A stretch of 64,000 nucleotides of DNA, from NCBI GenBank assembly GCA_030824495.1, contig JAVBXP010000040.1, forward strand, positions 24,318 through 88,317, given 5' to 3'. The translations under genes were made by a program, and so were the position numbers. Within the stretch, counting starts at the first letter, position 1; each line of letters starts with the position of its first letter. Source of the DNA: a bacterium. GTDB lineage: Bacteria > Pseudomonadota > Alphaproteobacteria > Caulobacterales > Caulobacteraceae. The notes beneath the pieces were generated by a model. It ran no database searches, had not been told where the DNA came from, and saw only the letters and a program-made list of their open reading frames with translations. Below, one piece after another: positions 50,675 through 59,806 of the stretch.

Positions 50675-50785
50675 CGTCATCCCCCGGTCGTCTGAAAGAC
50701 GATCCGGGGGACCCAAGTTGAGTTGCAAACCGAGAACCGCCGCCTGGTCCCCCGGATCAGCCTTCGGCTGACCGGAGGATGACGA
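50675..50785. repeat. Dispersed palindromic repeat (REP-like), two half-copies
   Basis: Two palindromic pieces, 50675-50713 and 50746-50785, frame a 32-base middle. CGTCATCCCCCGG at the left end pairs with CCGGAGGATGACG at the right end. A related compact copy lies at 57097-57138. Both copies lie between convergent genes. Confidence 0.7.
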
Positions 50786-50793
50786 ATTGGGAG

Positions 50794-51582
50794 CTAAGCC
50801 TCGCGCCGCTTGCGCATCTGGAACAAGTAGACGGCGATCACGCCGGTGGCGACCAACCCGATCAGCAGGGTCGAGACGGCGTTGATCTCTGGGCTGACCC
50901 CCAGGCGCACCTGGCTGTAGATGCGCATCGGCAGGGTGGTCGAGCCTGGCCCGGAGGTGAAGCTTGCGATCACCAGATCGTCCAGCGAGAGGGTGAAGGC
51001 GAGCATCCAGGCGGCGGCCACGGCCGGGGCGATATTCGGCAGGGTGATCGCGAAGAACGCCTTGATCGGTGGGCAGCCCAAATCCTGGGCGGCCTCTTCC
51101 AGTTGCCGGTCGAAGGCCGAAAGCCGCGCCTGGATGACGACGGCGGCGTAGCACATGGTCACGGTGGCGTGGCTGACCGTCACTGTCCAGAAGCCGCGCG
51201 GCAGGCCCAACGAGACGAACAGCAGCAGCAGCGACAGGCCCAGGATCACCTCCGGCATCACCAGCGGTGCGAAGATCATGCCGGAGAAGAGCGTTCGCCC
51301 CCTGAACCGGCCGGCCCGCACCAGGGCGACAGCGGCGAAGGTTCCGAGCACCGTGGCGATGGTCGCCGAGATTAGGCCGATCCGGAAGGTGACCCAGATG
51401 GCGTCCAGAAGCTGCTCGTTGCGGAACAGCGAAGCGTACCACTTGGTGGAGAAGCCGCCCCAAACCGTGACCAGCCGGCTGGCGTTGAACGAGTAGATCA
51501 CCAGCAGCACGATCGGCAGGTAGAGGAAGCCGAACCCGATCACCAGGCTGGCGATGTTGAAGGTGGTCAGGCCTCGCTTCAT
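50794..51582 (-). CDS. Polyamine-type ABC transporter permease (PotI-like)
   Basis: A 262-residue inner-membrane permease with six helices. The BPD_transp_1 EAA loop reads EEAAQDLGCPPIKAFFAITLPNIAPA. The N-terminal segment (SLVIGFGFLYLPIVLLVIYSF) and the SLDDLVIASFTSGPG stretch near residue 210 match PotC/PotI. The ATG at 51582 overlaps the stop of the first permease by four bases. With 51579, 52475 and 53635 it forms a complete spermidine/putrescine-type importer operon. The exact polyamine is not determined. Confidence 0.9.
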   Translation of the reverse strand: MKRGLTTFNIASLVIGFGFLYLPIVLLVIYSFNASRLVTVWGGFSTKWYASLFRNEQLLDAIWVTFRIGLISATIATVLGTFAAVALVRAGRFRGRTLFSGMIFAPLVMPEVILGLSLLLLFVSLGLPRGFWTVTVSHATVTMCYAAVVIQARLSAFDRQLEEAAQDLGCPPIKAFFAITLPNIAPAVAAAWMLAFTLSLDDLVIASFTSGPGSTTLPMRIYSQVRLGVSPEINAVSTLLIGLVATGVIAVYLFQMRKRREA

Positions 51583-52478
51583 CGGCCCGCCTCCATCAGC
51601 TTGGCCTGTTGGCGCTGGTAGAGAACGATCGGAACGACCAGGGTGAACAGCAGGACGATGGCCACGGCCGAGGCGGCCGGCCAATCGCGGTTGGCGAAGA
51701 ACTCCGTCCAGATGGTCTTGCCGAGCATCAAGGTGGATGACCCGCCCAGCAGGTCGGGGATCACGAACTCGCCCACCATCGGGATGAAGCAGAGCAGGGC
51801 GCCGGCCGCCACGCCGGGCAGCGAGAGCGGGAAGGTGACCCGCCAGAAGGCCTCGAACGGCGTGCAGCCGAGATCGGCGGCGGCCTCCAGCAGATCGTGC
51901 TGTTGGCGCTCGAGCACAGCATAGAGCGGCAGGACCATGAACGGCAGATAGGCGTAGACGAGGCCGATATAGATCGCGGTCTCGGTGTTGAGGATGTTCA
52001 GCGGGCCGAGCCCGACCGCGCGCAAGGCCGTGTTGAGCAGGCCTTCGGGTTTCAGGATCCCGATCAGGGCGTAGACCCGGATCAGGAAGCTGGTCCAGAA
52101 TGGTAGGATCATCGCCATCAGCAGGGCCTGGCGCGCCGCCGGCGCGCAGCGGGCCATGGCGTAGGCGAGCGGGTAGCCGATCAGCAGCAGAATGCCGGTC
52201 GAGATGGCCGCGAACTTCAGGCTGGAGAGATAGGCGACGATATAGAGGCGGTCGGAGGTCAGCCGCGCATAGGTCTCGAAATCGAGGGCGGCGAAGAAGG
52301 TCTTCAGGCCTGCGATCCCGCCCGACCAGTCGAGGCGCGGCGTATAGGGCGGAATGGCCAGGGCCGTGTCCGACAGCGACAGCTTGGCCACCAGCAGGAA
52401 CGGGAACAGGAAGAACAGCCCGAGCCATAGGAACGGCGCCAGCGCCGCCAGTCCTGTGCGATCGCGGCGCGCCTTCAC
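51579..52478 (-). CDS. Polyamine-type ABC transporter permease (PotH-like)
   Basis: A 299-residue permease. The N-terminal helix LAALAPFLWLGLFFLFPFLLV is followed by a long periplasmic loop, then FWTSFLIRVYALIGILKPEGLLN and the EAA loop EAAADLGCTPFEAFWRVTFPLSLPG, and the FIPMVGEFVIPDLLGGS stretch, which is highly typical of PotB/PotH. GTG 52478 overlaps the ATPase gene stop by four bases, giving the right N-terminus. Pairs with PotI-like 50794. Confidence 0.9.
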   Translation of the reverse strand: MKARRDRTGLAALAPFLWLGLFFLFPFLLVAKLSLSDTALAIPPYTPRLDWSGGIAGLKTFFAALDFETYARLTSDRLYIVAYLSSLKFAAISTGILLLIGYPLAYAMARCAPAARQALLMAMILPFWTSFLIRVYALIGILKPEGLLNTALRAVGLGPLNILNTETAIYIGLVYAYLPFMVLPLYAVLERQQHDLLEAAADLGCTPFEAFWRVTFPLSLPGVAAGALLCFIPMVGEFVIPDLLGGSSTLMLGKTIWTEFFANRDWPAASAVAIVLLFTLVVPIVLYQRQQAKLMEAGR

Positions 52479-53638
52479 TGGGTCAGGACCACGCCCGCAT
52501 CGCGAGCGAAGGTGAGCCAGACCTTGTCGTCCCAATCGACGGGACGGTCGACGAAGCGCTTGGCGTTGGCGCGGGCCGCGCGGATGGTTCGGCCGCTCTC
52601 TAACTCTACGAGATAGGTGGTCCAGTCGCCGAGGTAGCCAATGTCCTCGATCTTGCCGGCCATCCGGTTGGGGCCGGGAGGCGGCTCGTCCAGGTGAACC
52701 TCGATTTTCTCGGGCCGCACGGCCAGCCAGGCTGTCGAGCCGACGTCGAGTAGATCGTCTTCGACGATGTCGAAACCGCCGGGCGCCTCGGGGCTGGACA
52801 TGCGCACCGTGGTTCCGTCAGCGAACTCGGCTTTGCCCTCGAAGATGTTCACGTCGCCGATGAAGTCAGCCACGTAGCGCGAGTTTGGCGCCTCATAGAC
52901 GTCGGCGGGGCGACCGATCTGGACGATCTCGCCCGAGCGCATCACCGCGATCCGGTCGGCCGTGACCATGGCTTCTTCCTGGTCGTGGGTGACGATCAGG
53001 AAGGTCATGCCGAGTTGCTGCTGCAACGCCATCAGCTCGAACTGGGTTTCCTCGCGCAGCTTCTTGTCGAGGGCGGCCAACGGCTCGTCGAGCAGCAGCA
53101 TCTTGGGCCGCGGCGCGATGGCGCGAGCCAGGGCCACGCGCTGGCGCTGACCGCCTGAAAGCTGATGGGGCTTGCGCCGCGCTAGGCCATCGAGCCGGAC
53201 CAGGGCGAGCATCTCGGTCACCCGATCGGCGATCTGATCCTTGGGCATGCCCTGTTGCTTCAGGCCAAAGGCGATGTTCCGTTCGACGCTGAGGTGCGGG
53301 AACAGCGCGTAGGACTGAAACATCATATTGACCGGCCGTTGGTGCGGCGGCTTTCCCGCCAGATCTTCGCCGGCGAGGGTGATGCGGCCGGAGTCCGGGG
53401 TTTCGAATCCGGCGAGCAGTCGCATCAAGGTGGTCTTGCCGCAGCCGGACGGGCCGAGCAGGGCGAAGAACTCGCCCTGATAGATGTCCAGGGAGACGCC
53501 GTTGACGGCTGTCTCGCCGTCGAACCGCTTAACGACATTCTCGAACCGAACCAGCGGCTTGGCCGCGGGATCGGCCCAAGGCGCAAACGTCGAGCGAACC
53601 GCGCCGATGTTCAGGCGCGGGCGGGAGCGCTCGGTCAT
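52475..53638 (-). CDS. Polyamine-type ABC transporter ATPase (PotA/PotG-like)
   Basis: A 387-residue importer ATPase. Walker A is LLGPSGCGKTT near residue 68, the Q loop lies in NMMFQSYALFPHLSV, the signature is LSGGQRQRVALARAI, Walker B is MLLLDEPLAALD and the switch His is in VTHDQEEA. The C-terminal TOBE domain includes WLAVRPEKIEV and IEDIGYLGDWTTY, as in polyamine and iron importers. ATG 53638 overlaps the binding-protein gene stop by four bases. Translation along the operon is coupled. Confidence 0.93.
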   Translation of the reverse strand: MTERSRPRLNIGAVRSTFAPWADPAAKPLVRFENVVKRFDGETAVNGVSLDIYQGEFFALLGPSGCGKTTLMRLLAGFETPDSGRITLAGEDLAGKPPHQRPVNMMFQSYALFPHLSVERNIAFGLKQQGMPKDQIADRVTEMLALVRLDGLARRKPHQLSGGQRQRVALARAIAPRPKMLLLDEPLAALDKKLREETQFELMALQQQLGMTFLIVTHDQEEAMVTADRIAVMRSGEIVQIGRPADVYEAPNSRYVADFIGDVNIFEGKAEFADGTTVRMSSPEAPGGFDIVEDDLLDVGSTAWLAVRPEKIEVHLDEPPPGPNRMAGKIEDIGYLGDWTTYLVELESGRTIRAARANAKRFVDRPVDWDDKVWLTFARDAGVVLTQ

Positions 53639-54741
53639 TGGCCCGTCTGCACCTTGGTCCACATGCGTGTCACGTCACGCAGCAGGGTCTGATCCTTGGC
53701 GGTGGTGACAAACAGGCGCTTGGAGACTTCCGGCGTCGGATAGACGTTCGGGTTGTTGCGAATGGACTCGTCCACCAGCGGCGTCGCGGCCGAGTTGGCG
53801 TTGGCGTACTGGGTGAAGTTCGACGCCTTGGCGATCACCTCGGGCCGCAGCATGTAGTCGAGGAACTTGTAGGCGGCGGCCTTGTTGGGCGCATCGGCCG
53901 GGATGGCGAAGACGTCGAACCAGACCTGGCTGCCTTCCTTGGGGATCACATAGTTGATCTCAACGCCGTTCTTGGCCTCCTCGGCGCGGGTCTTGGCCTG
54001 AAGAATGTCGCCGGAATAGCCGATGGCCAGGCAGATATCGCCATTGGCCAGGGCCTCAATGTACTCCGAGGAGTGGAATTTGCGCACGAAGGGGCGGGCC
54101 TTGACCATCATGTCGGTGGCGGCCTGATAGTCGGCGAGGTTCTTGGAGTTCGGATCCTTGCCCAGATAGTTGAGCGCGACCGCGTACATGTCCTCCGAGG
54201 CGTCCAGGTAGTAGACGCCGCAGTCCTTCAGCTTGGCCAGGTTGACCGGGTCGAACACCACGGCCCAGCTGTCGATTTTCACGCCCGGCAGGCGCTTGGC
54301 CACTTCCTTGACGTTGTAGCCGATGCCGATCGTGCCCCACATGTAGGGGACGGTATATTTCGAGCCCGGATCGAACGGCTGCATGTGGGCCATGATCTCC
54401 GGCCACAGGTTCCTTTCGTTGGGCAACTGGGCCTTGTCGAGAGCCTGGATCGCGCCGGCGGTCACATAGCGCGGGATGTTGTGGTTGGACGGCGAGACGA
54501 TGTCGTAGCCGGTGTCGCCCTGCAGCACCTTGGTTTCAAGAATCTCATTGGAATCAAAGGTGTCATACTGAACCTTGATGCCGGTTTCCTTGGTGAAGTC
54601 TTGCAGGATCAGCGGGTCGATATAGTCCGACCAGTTGTAGATCTTCAGGGTTTCCTGCTTGTCGCCGCCCTGGCCGCACGCCGCCAAGCTCGTACTCAAG
54701 GTCAGGGCCGCCGCTACCCCAAGCGCCTTTGTCCAACCCAT
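53635..54741 (-). CDS. Polyamine-binding lipoprotein (PotF/PotD-like)
   Basis: A 368-residue solute-binding protein. A lipoprotein signal ends in LAACGQGG (Cys near residue 22), so it is lipid-anchored rather than freely periplasmic. The mature start, LKIYNWSDYIDPLILQDF, is a hallmark of the spermidine/putrescine family, as are VSPSNHNIPRY, MWGTIGIGYNVKEV and YIEALANGDICLAIGYSGDI. The ATG at 54741 follows GGGAGAGG. First gene of the four-gene importer operon. The binding-site Trp, Asp and Glu residues that distinguish putrescine from spermidine were not aligned. Confidence 0.93.
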   Translation of the reverse strand: MGWTKALGVAAALTLSTSLAACGQGGDKQETLKIYNWSDYIDPLILQDFTKETGIKVQYDTFDSNEILETKVLQGDTGYDIVSPSNHNIPRYVTAGAIQALDKAQLPNERNLWPEIMAHMQPFDPGSKYTVPYMWGTIGIGYNVKEVAKRLPGVKIDSWAVVFDPVNLAKLKDCGVYYLDASEDMYAVALNYLGKDPNSKNLADYQAATDMMVKARPFVRKFHSSEYIEALANGDICLAIGYSGDILQAKTRAEEAKNGVEINYVIPKEGSQVWFDVFAIPADAPNKAAAYKFLDYMLRPEVIAKASNFTQYANANSAATPLVDESIRNNPNVYPTPEVSKRLFVTTAKDQTLLRDVTRMWTKVQTGQ

Positions 54742-54826
54742 CGCACCAACCTCTCCCACCAGTAAGATCAGCAGGTTATACGGCCAGGGTTGCAGATTTT
54801 AAGCGCAAATGCGCGGGGAGACCCCA

Positions 54827-55180
54827 ATGCCGCTCACTATGGCGATGATCGCGCCGATATTCATGCTCGTGGCCTCCAATATCTTCATGACCTTCGCCTG
54901 GTACGGGCACTTGAAGGTGGAGCATCGGCCGCTGTGGCTGCTGGTCCTGGTGAGTTGGGGGATCGCCTTCTTCGAGTACTGCCTGGCGGTGCCGGCCAAC
55001 CGCATCGGTCGCGCGGTCTATTCGCCCGCCGAGTTGAAGACCATGCAGGAGGTGATCACCCTGGTCGTCTTCGCGGTCTTCTCCGTGACGTTCTTGGGGG
55101 AGCGGTTCACGGTGAACCACATGATCGGGTTCGCGCTGATTGCGGCCGGAGCCCTGTTCATCTTCAAGGGTCCGTTCTGA
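54827..55180 (+). CDS. DMT-superfamily small membrane protein (DUF486)
   Basis: A 117-residue membrane protein with four helices: [57 protein letters not shown] and [19 protein letters not shown]. It matches the DUF486 family, related to small multidrug-resistance proteins; transport activity is not established. The ATG at 54827 follows GGGGAG; an in-frame ATG at 54839 is weaker. It is divergent from the binding-protein gene and 91 bases before metG. Confidence 0.85.
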   Translation: MPLTMAMIAPIFMLVASNIFMTFAWYGHLKVEHRPLWLLVLVSWGIAFFEYCLAVPANRIGRAVYSPAELKTMQEVITLVVFAVFSVTFLGERFTVNHMIGFALIAAGALFIFKGPF

Positions 55181-55271
55181 CGCGGGAAAGGAACGCCCTG
55201 GCGCTTGGCCCTTTGGCGAACCACATGCGGCGCCCTATAAGCCGCCGCTCCTCCCCATTTCGAGAGACGTC

Positions 55272-57083
55272 ATGTCCCGCATCCTCATCACCTCCGCCTT
55301 GCCCTACATCAATGGGATCAAGCACCTGGGGACGCTCGCGGGCTCCATGCTGCCGGCTGACGTCTATGCGCGTTTCCAGCGCTCGCGCGGTCGTGAGACG
55401 CTCTACATCTGCGCCACCGACGAGCACGGGACGCCGACCGAACTGGCAGCCGCCGCGGCGGGCCAGGACCCCTCGACCTTCTGTCAGATCCAGCATGACG
55501 TGCAGTATGATCTGGGCCGCAAGTTCGGCCTGTCGTGGGATCACTTCGGCCGCTCGTCCTCGCCGCAGAACCACAAGCTGACCCAGCGCTTCGCCCGCGA
55601 ACTTTGGGAGGCCGGCTTCATCGAGGAGCGGATCACCCAGCAGGTCTATTCCAACGCCGACAAACGCTTCCTGCCAGACCGCTACGTCATCGGCACCTGT
55701 CCGCACTGCGGCTACACGGCTGCGCGCGGCGACCAGTGTGAGAACTGCACGCGAGTGCTCGATCCCGCCGACCTGATCTCGCCGCGCTCGGCGGTTTCTG
55801 GGTCCGAAGACATCGAGATCCGCGACTCCAAGCACCTGTTCCTTCGCCAGAGCGTGTTCTCCGACAAGCTGCGGAACTGGATCGACTCCAAGAAGGGCGA
55901 GTGGCCGCTGCTGGTCACCTCCATCGCCCTGAAGTGGCTGGACGAGGGCCTGCAGGATCGCGGCATCACGCGCGACCTGGAATGGGGCGTTCCGGTCAAC
56001 GCCTGGGAATGGGGGCCGAACCCGAAGGGCGAGACCCCGGACATCGATGGCTTGGCCGGCAAGGTCTTCTACGTCTGGTTCGACGCGCCCATCGAATACA
56101 TCGCCGCGACCTGGGAGTGGGCGGACGCCCGCGCGGCCGAGGCCGGCCGTGGTCCTGCCGAGGACGCCGAGTGGGAGCGCTGGTGGCGCCAGCCCGCCGC
56201 GGCCGACGTCACCTATGTCGAGTTCATGGGCAAGGACAACGTGCCCTTCCACACCGTGGGCTTCCCCTGCACCCTGATCGGGGTGAACGAACGCGTGGAG
56301 GCCGACGGCTCGTGGCGCCCGGCCAACAATGCGCCGTGGAAGCTGGTCGATCAGCTCAAGGGCTTCAACTGGCTCGACTATTATGGCGGCAAGTTCTCGA
56401 CCTCGCAGCAGCGCGGCGTGTTCATGGATCAGGCGCTTGAGCTGCTGCCAGCCGACTACTGGCGCTGGTGGGTGACCGCCAACACGCCCGAGACCTCAGA
56501 TGCGACCTTCACCTGGGAGCAATTCCAGGCGCAGGTGAACGCCGACCTGGCCGACGTGCTCGGCAACTTCGTCAACCGGATCCTGAAATTCACCGAGACG
56601 CGGTTCGAGGGCCTGGTCCCGGCCGGCGGTGAGCCGACCGAGCTTGAGGCCAAGCTCTATGCCGACGTGGACGCCAAGCTCGCCGAGCTGACCGACCACC
56701 TGGAGAGCCGCGAGTTCCGCAAGTCGACCACGGCGCTGCGCCAACTCTGGGTGCTGGGCAACCAGTACCTGACCGAGGCCGCGCCCTGGACGGCGATCAA
56801 GACCGATCCGGCGCGCGCCGCCATCGTGGTCCGCACCGGCCTGAACCTGGTGGCCTTGTTCGCCAAGGGGTCGGAGCCCTTCATCCCGTTCGCCGCCGAG
56901 AAGATCGCCATGGGCGTGGGTGAGGAATTCCCCGGCATCTGGCCGACCGGGCAGGGCGCCGCGATCCTCGATATTCTGCCGCCGGGCCGCAAGGTCGTAG
57001 CGCCGGAAGTCCTGTTCAAGAAGGTCGAGAATGAACAGGTCGTCGAATGGGTCGCGCGCTTCGGCGGAAGCGAGACCGAGTAA
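55272..57083 (+). CDS. metG: Methionine--tRNA ligase
   Basis: A 603-residue class I synthetase that charges tRNA-Met. The N-terminus [17 protein letters not shown] contains the HLG(T) form of the HIGH motif. The zinc ribbon [19 protein letters not shown] lies near residue 145. The KMSKS position reads KFSTSQQRG, an accepted variant in this clade. A helical anticodon-binding domain follows ([22 protein letters not shown]). There is no C-terminal EMAP-like domain. The start is the ATG at 55272, after a weak GAGAG; upstream in-frame codons are not family-like. Its stop is separated from the convergent EamA gene by the REP-like repeat. Confidence 0.96.
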   Translation: MSRILITSALPYINGIKHLGTLAGSMLPADVYARFQRSRGRETLYICATDEHGTPTELAAAAAGQDPSTFCQIQHDVQYDLGRKFGLSWDHFGRSSSPQNHKLTQRFARELWEAGFIEERITQQVYSNADKRFLPDRYVIGTCPHCGYTAARGDQCENCTRVLDPADLISPRSAVSGSEDIEIRDSKHLFLRQSVFSDKLRNWIDSKKGEWPLLVTSIALKWLDEGLQDRGITRDLEWGVPVNAWEWGPNPKGETPDIDGLAGKVFYVWFDAPIEYIAATWEWADARAAEAGRGPAEDAEWERWWRQPAAADVTYVEFMGKDNVPFHTVGFPCTLIGVNERVEADGSWRPANNAPWKLVDQLKGFNWLDYYGGKFSTSQQRGVFMDQALELLPADYWRWWVTANTPETSDATFTWEQFQAQVNADLADVLGNFVNRILKFTETRFEGLVPAGGEPTELEAKLYADVDAKLAELTDHLESREFRKSTTALRQLWVLGNQYLTEAAPWTAIKTDPARAAIVVRTGLNLVALFAKGSEPFIPFAAEKIAMGVGEEFPGIWPTGQGAAILDILPPGRKVVAPEVLFKKVENEQVVEWVARFGGSETE

Positions 57084-57096
57084 GGCCCCGCTGTTT

Positions 57097-57138
57097 CGTC
57101 ATCCCCCGGATCGTCTTGAAGACGACCGGAGGATGACG
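57097..57138. repeat. Dispersed palindromic repeat (REP-like), compact copy
   Basis: A nested palindrome: CGTCATCC, CCGG, CGTCTT pair in order with AAGACG, CCGG and GGATGACG. It shares its ends with the element at 50675-50785 and likewise lies between convergent genes (metG and EamA). It could act as a two-way terminator or mRNA-end protector. Confidence 0.7.
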
Positions 57139-57145
57139 AGTTTGG

Positions 57146-58060
57146 CTAGGCAGCCCGCCGCGCGAACTTATCGCGCAGGAATTCCGCGCCGCTGACCAGC
57201 GAGATGCCGAGCAGCACCAGGATCGCGCCCATCACGAAGGGCGGCTCCAGCGGCTCGTTCAGGATGGCGACGCCGAACACCACGCCGAACAGCGGCGTCA
57301 GGAACGACAGGATCGAGAGCCGCGACGCCAGATAATGGCGGAGCAGCCAGAACCACACGACGTAGCTGATCAGGGTGATGACCACCGTCTGATAGCTCAG
57401 GTGCAGCAGCACATTTGGCGTCAGGTTCATGTCCGTCTGGCCGATCAGCATGGCCAAGCCCAGCAAGGTCACGCCCGCAAAGGCGACCTGGTAGAACAGG
57501 GTCTTCACCGCAGGCGCCTCGGAGAGCTTCGAGGCCCGTATCGCCACCGTGGTCAGGCCCCATGAGAGGCCAGCGAGCAGGCCAAGGCCATCGCCCAGCA
57601 GCATATCGCGGCTCAGGCTTCCGCCGCCCAGGAACGAAACCGCGATCCCGCCAAATGCGACGGCTACGCCCGCCCACTGAAGGGGAGAAAGCCGCTCGTC
57701 GGGGAAACGTAGCTGAAGCGCCAGGGCCGAGAAGATCGGGGCGCTGTAGAGGAACACGACCAGATGAGAAGCGCTGGTCAGCACCAATCCCTGGGCGATG
57801 AACAGGAACTCCGCGGCGAACAGCAGACCGACAAGAAGCCCAGCGGGGAGGGAGCAGTCGGAGAACGCCCGGGGTCCCTCGCGGCCGATGGTCAGGGCGC
57901 CCAGCACCACCGCGGCGATCGCCGAGCGCAGGCCCATCTGCATGACCGGTGCGACATCGGCCGAAATCAGTTTGACCGAAATCGGTTGAGATCCCCAGAG
58001 GACGCACAGCGCCACCATGATCGCGATGGCGAACAGGTCCAGCGGCTTGCGGGGGCTCAT
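57146..58060 (-). CDS. EamA family (DMT) transporter
   Basis: A 304-residue inner-membrane protein with ten predicted helices in two EamA repeats: IMVALCVLWGSQPISVKLI opens the first and LLAGLSWGLTTVAIRASKL the second. The last helices (LSFLTPLFGVVFGVAILNEPL; VMGAILVLLGISLVSG) carry the family's NEPL motif. Such proteins export metabolites, amino acids or drugs. Its ATG overlaps the phzF stop (TGATG), so the two are cotranscribed. Substrate unknown. Confidence 0.9.
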   Translation of the reverse strand: MSPRKPLDLFAIAIMVALCVLWGSQPISVKLISADVAPVMQMGLRSAIAAVVLGALTIGREGPRAFSDCSLPAGLLVGLLFAAEFLFIAQGLVLTSASHLVVFLYSAPIFSALALQLRFPDERLSPLQWAGVAVAFGGIAVSFLGGGSLSRDMLLGDGLGLLAGLSWGLTTVAIRASKLSEAPAVKTLFYQVAFAGVTLLGLAMLIGQTDMNLTPNVLLHLSYQTVVITLISYVVWFWLLRHYLASRLSILSFLTPLFGVVFGVAILNEPLEPPFVMGAILVLLGISLVSGAEFLRDKFARRAA

Positions 58061-58926
58061 CAGATGGTCGCTTCCCCACGCAGAACCGGGACGCAGCCGC
58101 CACCAACCGTGGCGGTGACGCCGCCCGAGGTGCGTTGCGCGGTAGCGTGCAGACGCGAGGGGCGTCCCATTTCCACGCCTTGGATGATGTCCCAGGCTCC
58201 AGCGTCGTTGGTCGAGAGCGAGAGCAGCAGGGCCGCGAGCGTGGCGTTGGCGCTGCCGGTTGCGGGATCCTCCACCGTGCCTGAGTTGGGCGCGAACATC
58301 CGCGCCCTCAGCTTGCCCTCGCCGTCATGGGCGTAGAGGTGCAGCGACAGCCTGTCTCCGAAGTGGGGGTAGTCCAGCGCAGCCTGGCGGAAGGCGGCCA
58401 GGTCGGGGGCTGCGCGAGCAAGCGCTTTGGCTGAGAGCTCGGCGAACACGAAGGCGACGCCGACAGAAGCCTCCACGGGGCCGTGCTGGCTGACGACGAA
58501 GTCGCTGGGCTCCAGACCGGCGCAGGCCGCGGCGACCTCCAGCGGAAGCTTTTCTCCGAGTTCCAGGGCGCGCGGGGCGGCGATGGTAGCGCCTTGCGCG
58601 GTCGCGTTAACGCCGACGATGCCGGCGGGAACCTCCAGGCGAAGCTCGCCGCCGTGGCCGGCCTGCGACAGCACCCAGCCGGTGCCGATGCTGGGGTGGC
58701 CGGCGAACGGCATTTCGGCCGTTCGGTTGAAAATCCTGACCCGCGCGGTGTTGGCGGTGTCCTGGGGCGGCAGGACGAAGGTCGTCTCCGACAGGTTCAT
58801 TTCCGCGGCCAGCGACTGCATTTGCTGGTCGGACAGCCCGCGCGCGTCGGTGAAGACAGCAAGCGGATTGCCGCCGAAGCGAGTGTCGGTGAACACGTCG
58901 AGGGTGACGAAAGGATAGGAGGCCAT
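58060..58926 (-). CDS. PhzF family isomerase-like protein
   Basis: A 288-residue protein with the two-domain PhzF/DAP-epimerase fold. FVTLDVFTDTRFGGNPLAVF opens it, the catalytic Glu lies in MNLSETTFV near residue 45, and ARVRIFNRTAEMPFAGHPSIGTGWVL follows, then the second-domain motif GTVEDPATGSANATLAA. PhzF isomerises a phenazine precursor, but most homologues are of unknown substrate; there is no phenazine gene here. ATG 58926 is chosen; GTG 58965 would add 13 residues. It forms an operon with the EamA gene and diverges from an ArsR-type regulator. Confidence 0.9.
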   Translation of the reverse strand: MASYPFVTLDVFTDTRFGGNPLAVFTDARGLSDQQMQSLAAEMNLSETTFVLPPQDTANTARVRIFNRTAEMPFAGHPSIGTGWVLSQAGHGGELRLEVPAGIVGVNATAQGATIAAPRALELGEKLPLEVAAACAGLEPSDFVVSQHGPVEASVGVAFVFAELSAKALARAAPDLAAFRQAALDYPHFGDRLSLHLYAHDGEGKLRARMFAPNSGTVEDPATGSANATLAALLLSLSTNDAGAWDIIQGVEMGRPSRLHATAQRTSGGVTATVGGGCVPVLRGEATI

Positions 58927-58958
58927 GGGCGTCGCCGTATCGTGAAGGGACCTCAGGC

Positions 58959-58987
58959 TTGACACAAGTTAGTTAGTTGGCAAAGTC
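58959..58987 (+). promoter_or_regulatory. Possible promoter/operator of the ArsR-type gene
   Basis: TTGACA at 58959-58964 is a good -35 box on the plus strand. It is followed by three tandem GTTAG/GTTGG-like units (58968-58980), which could serve as binding sites for the regulator itself. No strong -10 is clear. The site lies between the divergent phzF and arsR-type genes. Confidence 0.35.
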
Positions 58988-58992
58988 CCAAA

Positions 58993-59295
58993 ATGGACAT
59001 CGCCGACCTCCTGCGCGCCTTGGCCAATGAGCGCCGGCTGAAAATTTTGAGTTGGCTCAAAGACCCGGTGGCGCACTTTCCGCCTCAGGTGGATGGCGAC
59101 CTCGTCAAGGATGGGGTGTGCGCGATCTTCCTGGCTGAAAAGCTGGGCGTCAGCCAACCCACCTTGAGTGAGCACATGCGGGTGCTGGTTCAGGCGGGTG
59201 TCGTGAAGGCCACGCGGATCAAGCAGTGGACCTTCTATAGGCGCGACGAGGCGCGGATCAGCGCGGCGATGCGGATGCTCTCGGAAGAGATCTAG
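58993..59295 (+). CDS. ArsR-type winged-helix regulator
   Basis: A 100-residue single-domain regulator. The winged helix-turn-helix contains IADLLRALANERRLKILSWL, then KLGVSQPTLSEHMRVLVQAGVVKATRI as recognition helix and wing, ending in WTFYRRDEARI. A single Cys in DGVCAIF might be redox or metal responsive, but the ArsR CVC motif is absent. It is divergent from the PhzF-EamA operon, which it may control. The ribosome site is weak. Confidence 0.88.
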   Translation: MDIADLLRALANERRLKILSWLKDPVAHFPPQVDGDLVKDGVCAIFLAEKLGVSQPTLSEHMRVLVQAGVVKATRIKQWTFYRRDEARISAAMRMLSEEI

Positions 59296-59310
59296 AGCGT
59301 CTATGCGGCG

Positions 59311-59760
59311 CTAGCTCTCCAGCGCCGTGATCATCTCCACCCGCGTCGCATGGCGCCCGCCCTCGAACTTAGAAGCCAGGAACGCATCGACGATATCGAG
59401 AGCCAGCCCTTCGCCCACCACGCGCACCCCAATGGAGAGCATGTTGGCGTCGTTGTGCTGGCGGATCATTCGGGCCGAGAAGGTTTCGGCGCAGACGCCG
59501 CAACGGATGCCCCGCACCTTGTTCGCCGCCATCATGATTCCTTGGCCCGTGCCGCACAGGAGGATGCCAAACCGGCAGTCTCCAGAGGCCACGCGCCGGG
59601 CCGCCGCTTCGCCGTGTGCAGGATAGTGCGTGCTCTCCGCCGTCGTCGGCCCGATATCGACAACGGCCCACCCCTGCGCGGCGATATGAGCGGCGATGGT
59701 CTGGCGGAGCGGAATGGCGGTGTGGTCGCTGGACAGCACAATGCGGTTGTCAGCTGTCAT
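59311..59760 (-). CDS. rpiB: Ribose 5-phosphate isomerase B
   Basis: A 149-residue enzyme interconverting ribulose and ribose 5-phosphates in the pentose-phosphate pathway. Landmarks are SSDHTAIPLR at the N-terminus, the DIGP strand with THYPAHGEAAA, and the nucleophile motif ILLCGTGQGIMMAANK with Cys69 in the E. coli Cys66 position. HNDANMLSIGVRVVG gives the phosphate site. Length and motifs fit RpiB; allose 6-phosphate isomerase activity cannot be excluded. It is convergent with the ArsR-type gene, 15 bases apart. Confidence 0.95.
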   Translation of the reverse strand: MTADNRIVLSSDHTAIPLRQTIAAHIAAQGWAVVDIGPTTAESTHYPAHGEAAARRVASGDCRFGILLCGTGQGIMMAANKVRGIRCGVCAETFSARMIRQHNDANMLSIGVRVVGEGLALDIVDAFLASKFEGGRHATRVEMITALES

Positions 59761-59806
59761 GAGCAGATCGGTCCGTTTCGCGAGTTAGGGGCGTGGCCGA
59801 CTTGGA

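Noticed and set aside
51583..52428. Upstream extension of the PotI-like frame
   Set aside because: Lies wholly within the PotH-like gene; the translation is Arg/Pro-rich without membrane helices, whereas ATG 51582 gives a normal permease.
53638..54765. 375-codon open frame antisense to the polyamine-binding protein
   Set aside because: Mirror image of a real gene with the binding-protein hallmark; no ribosome site.
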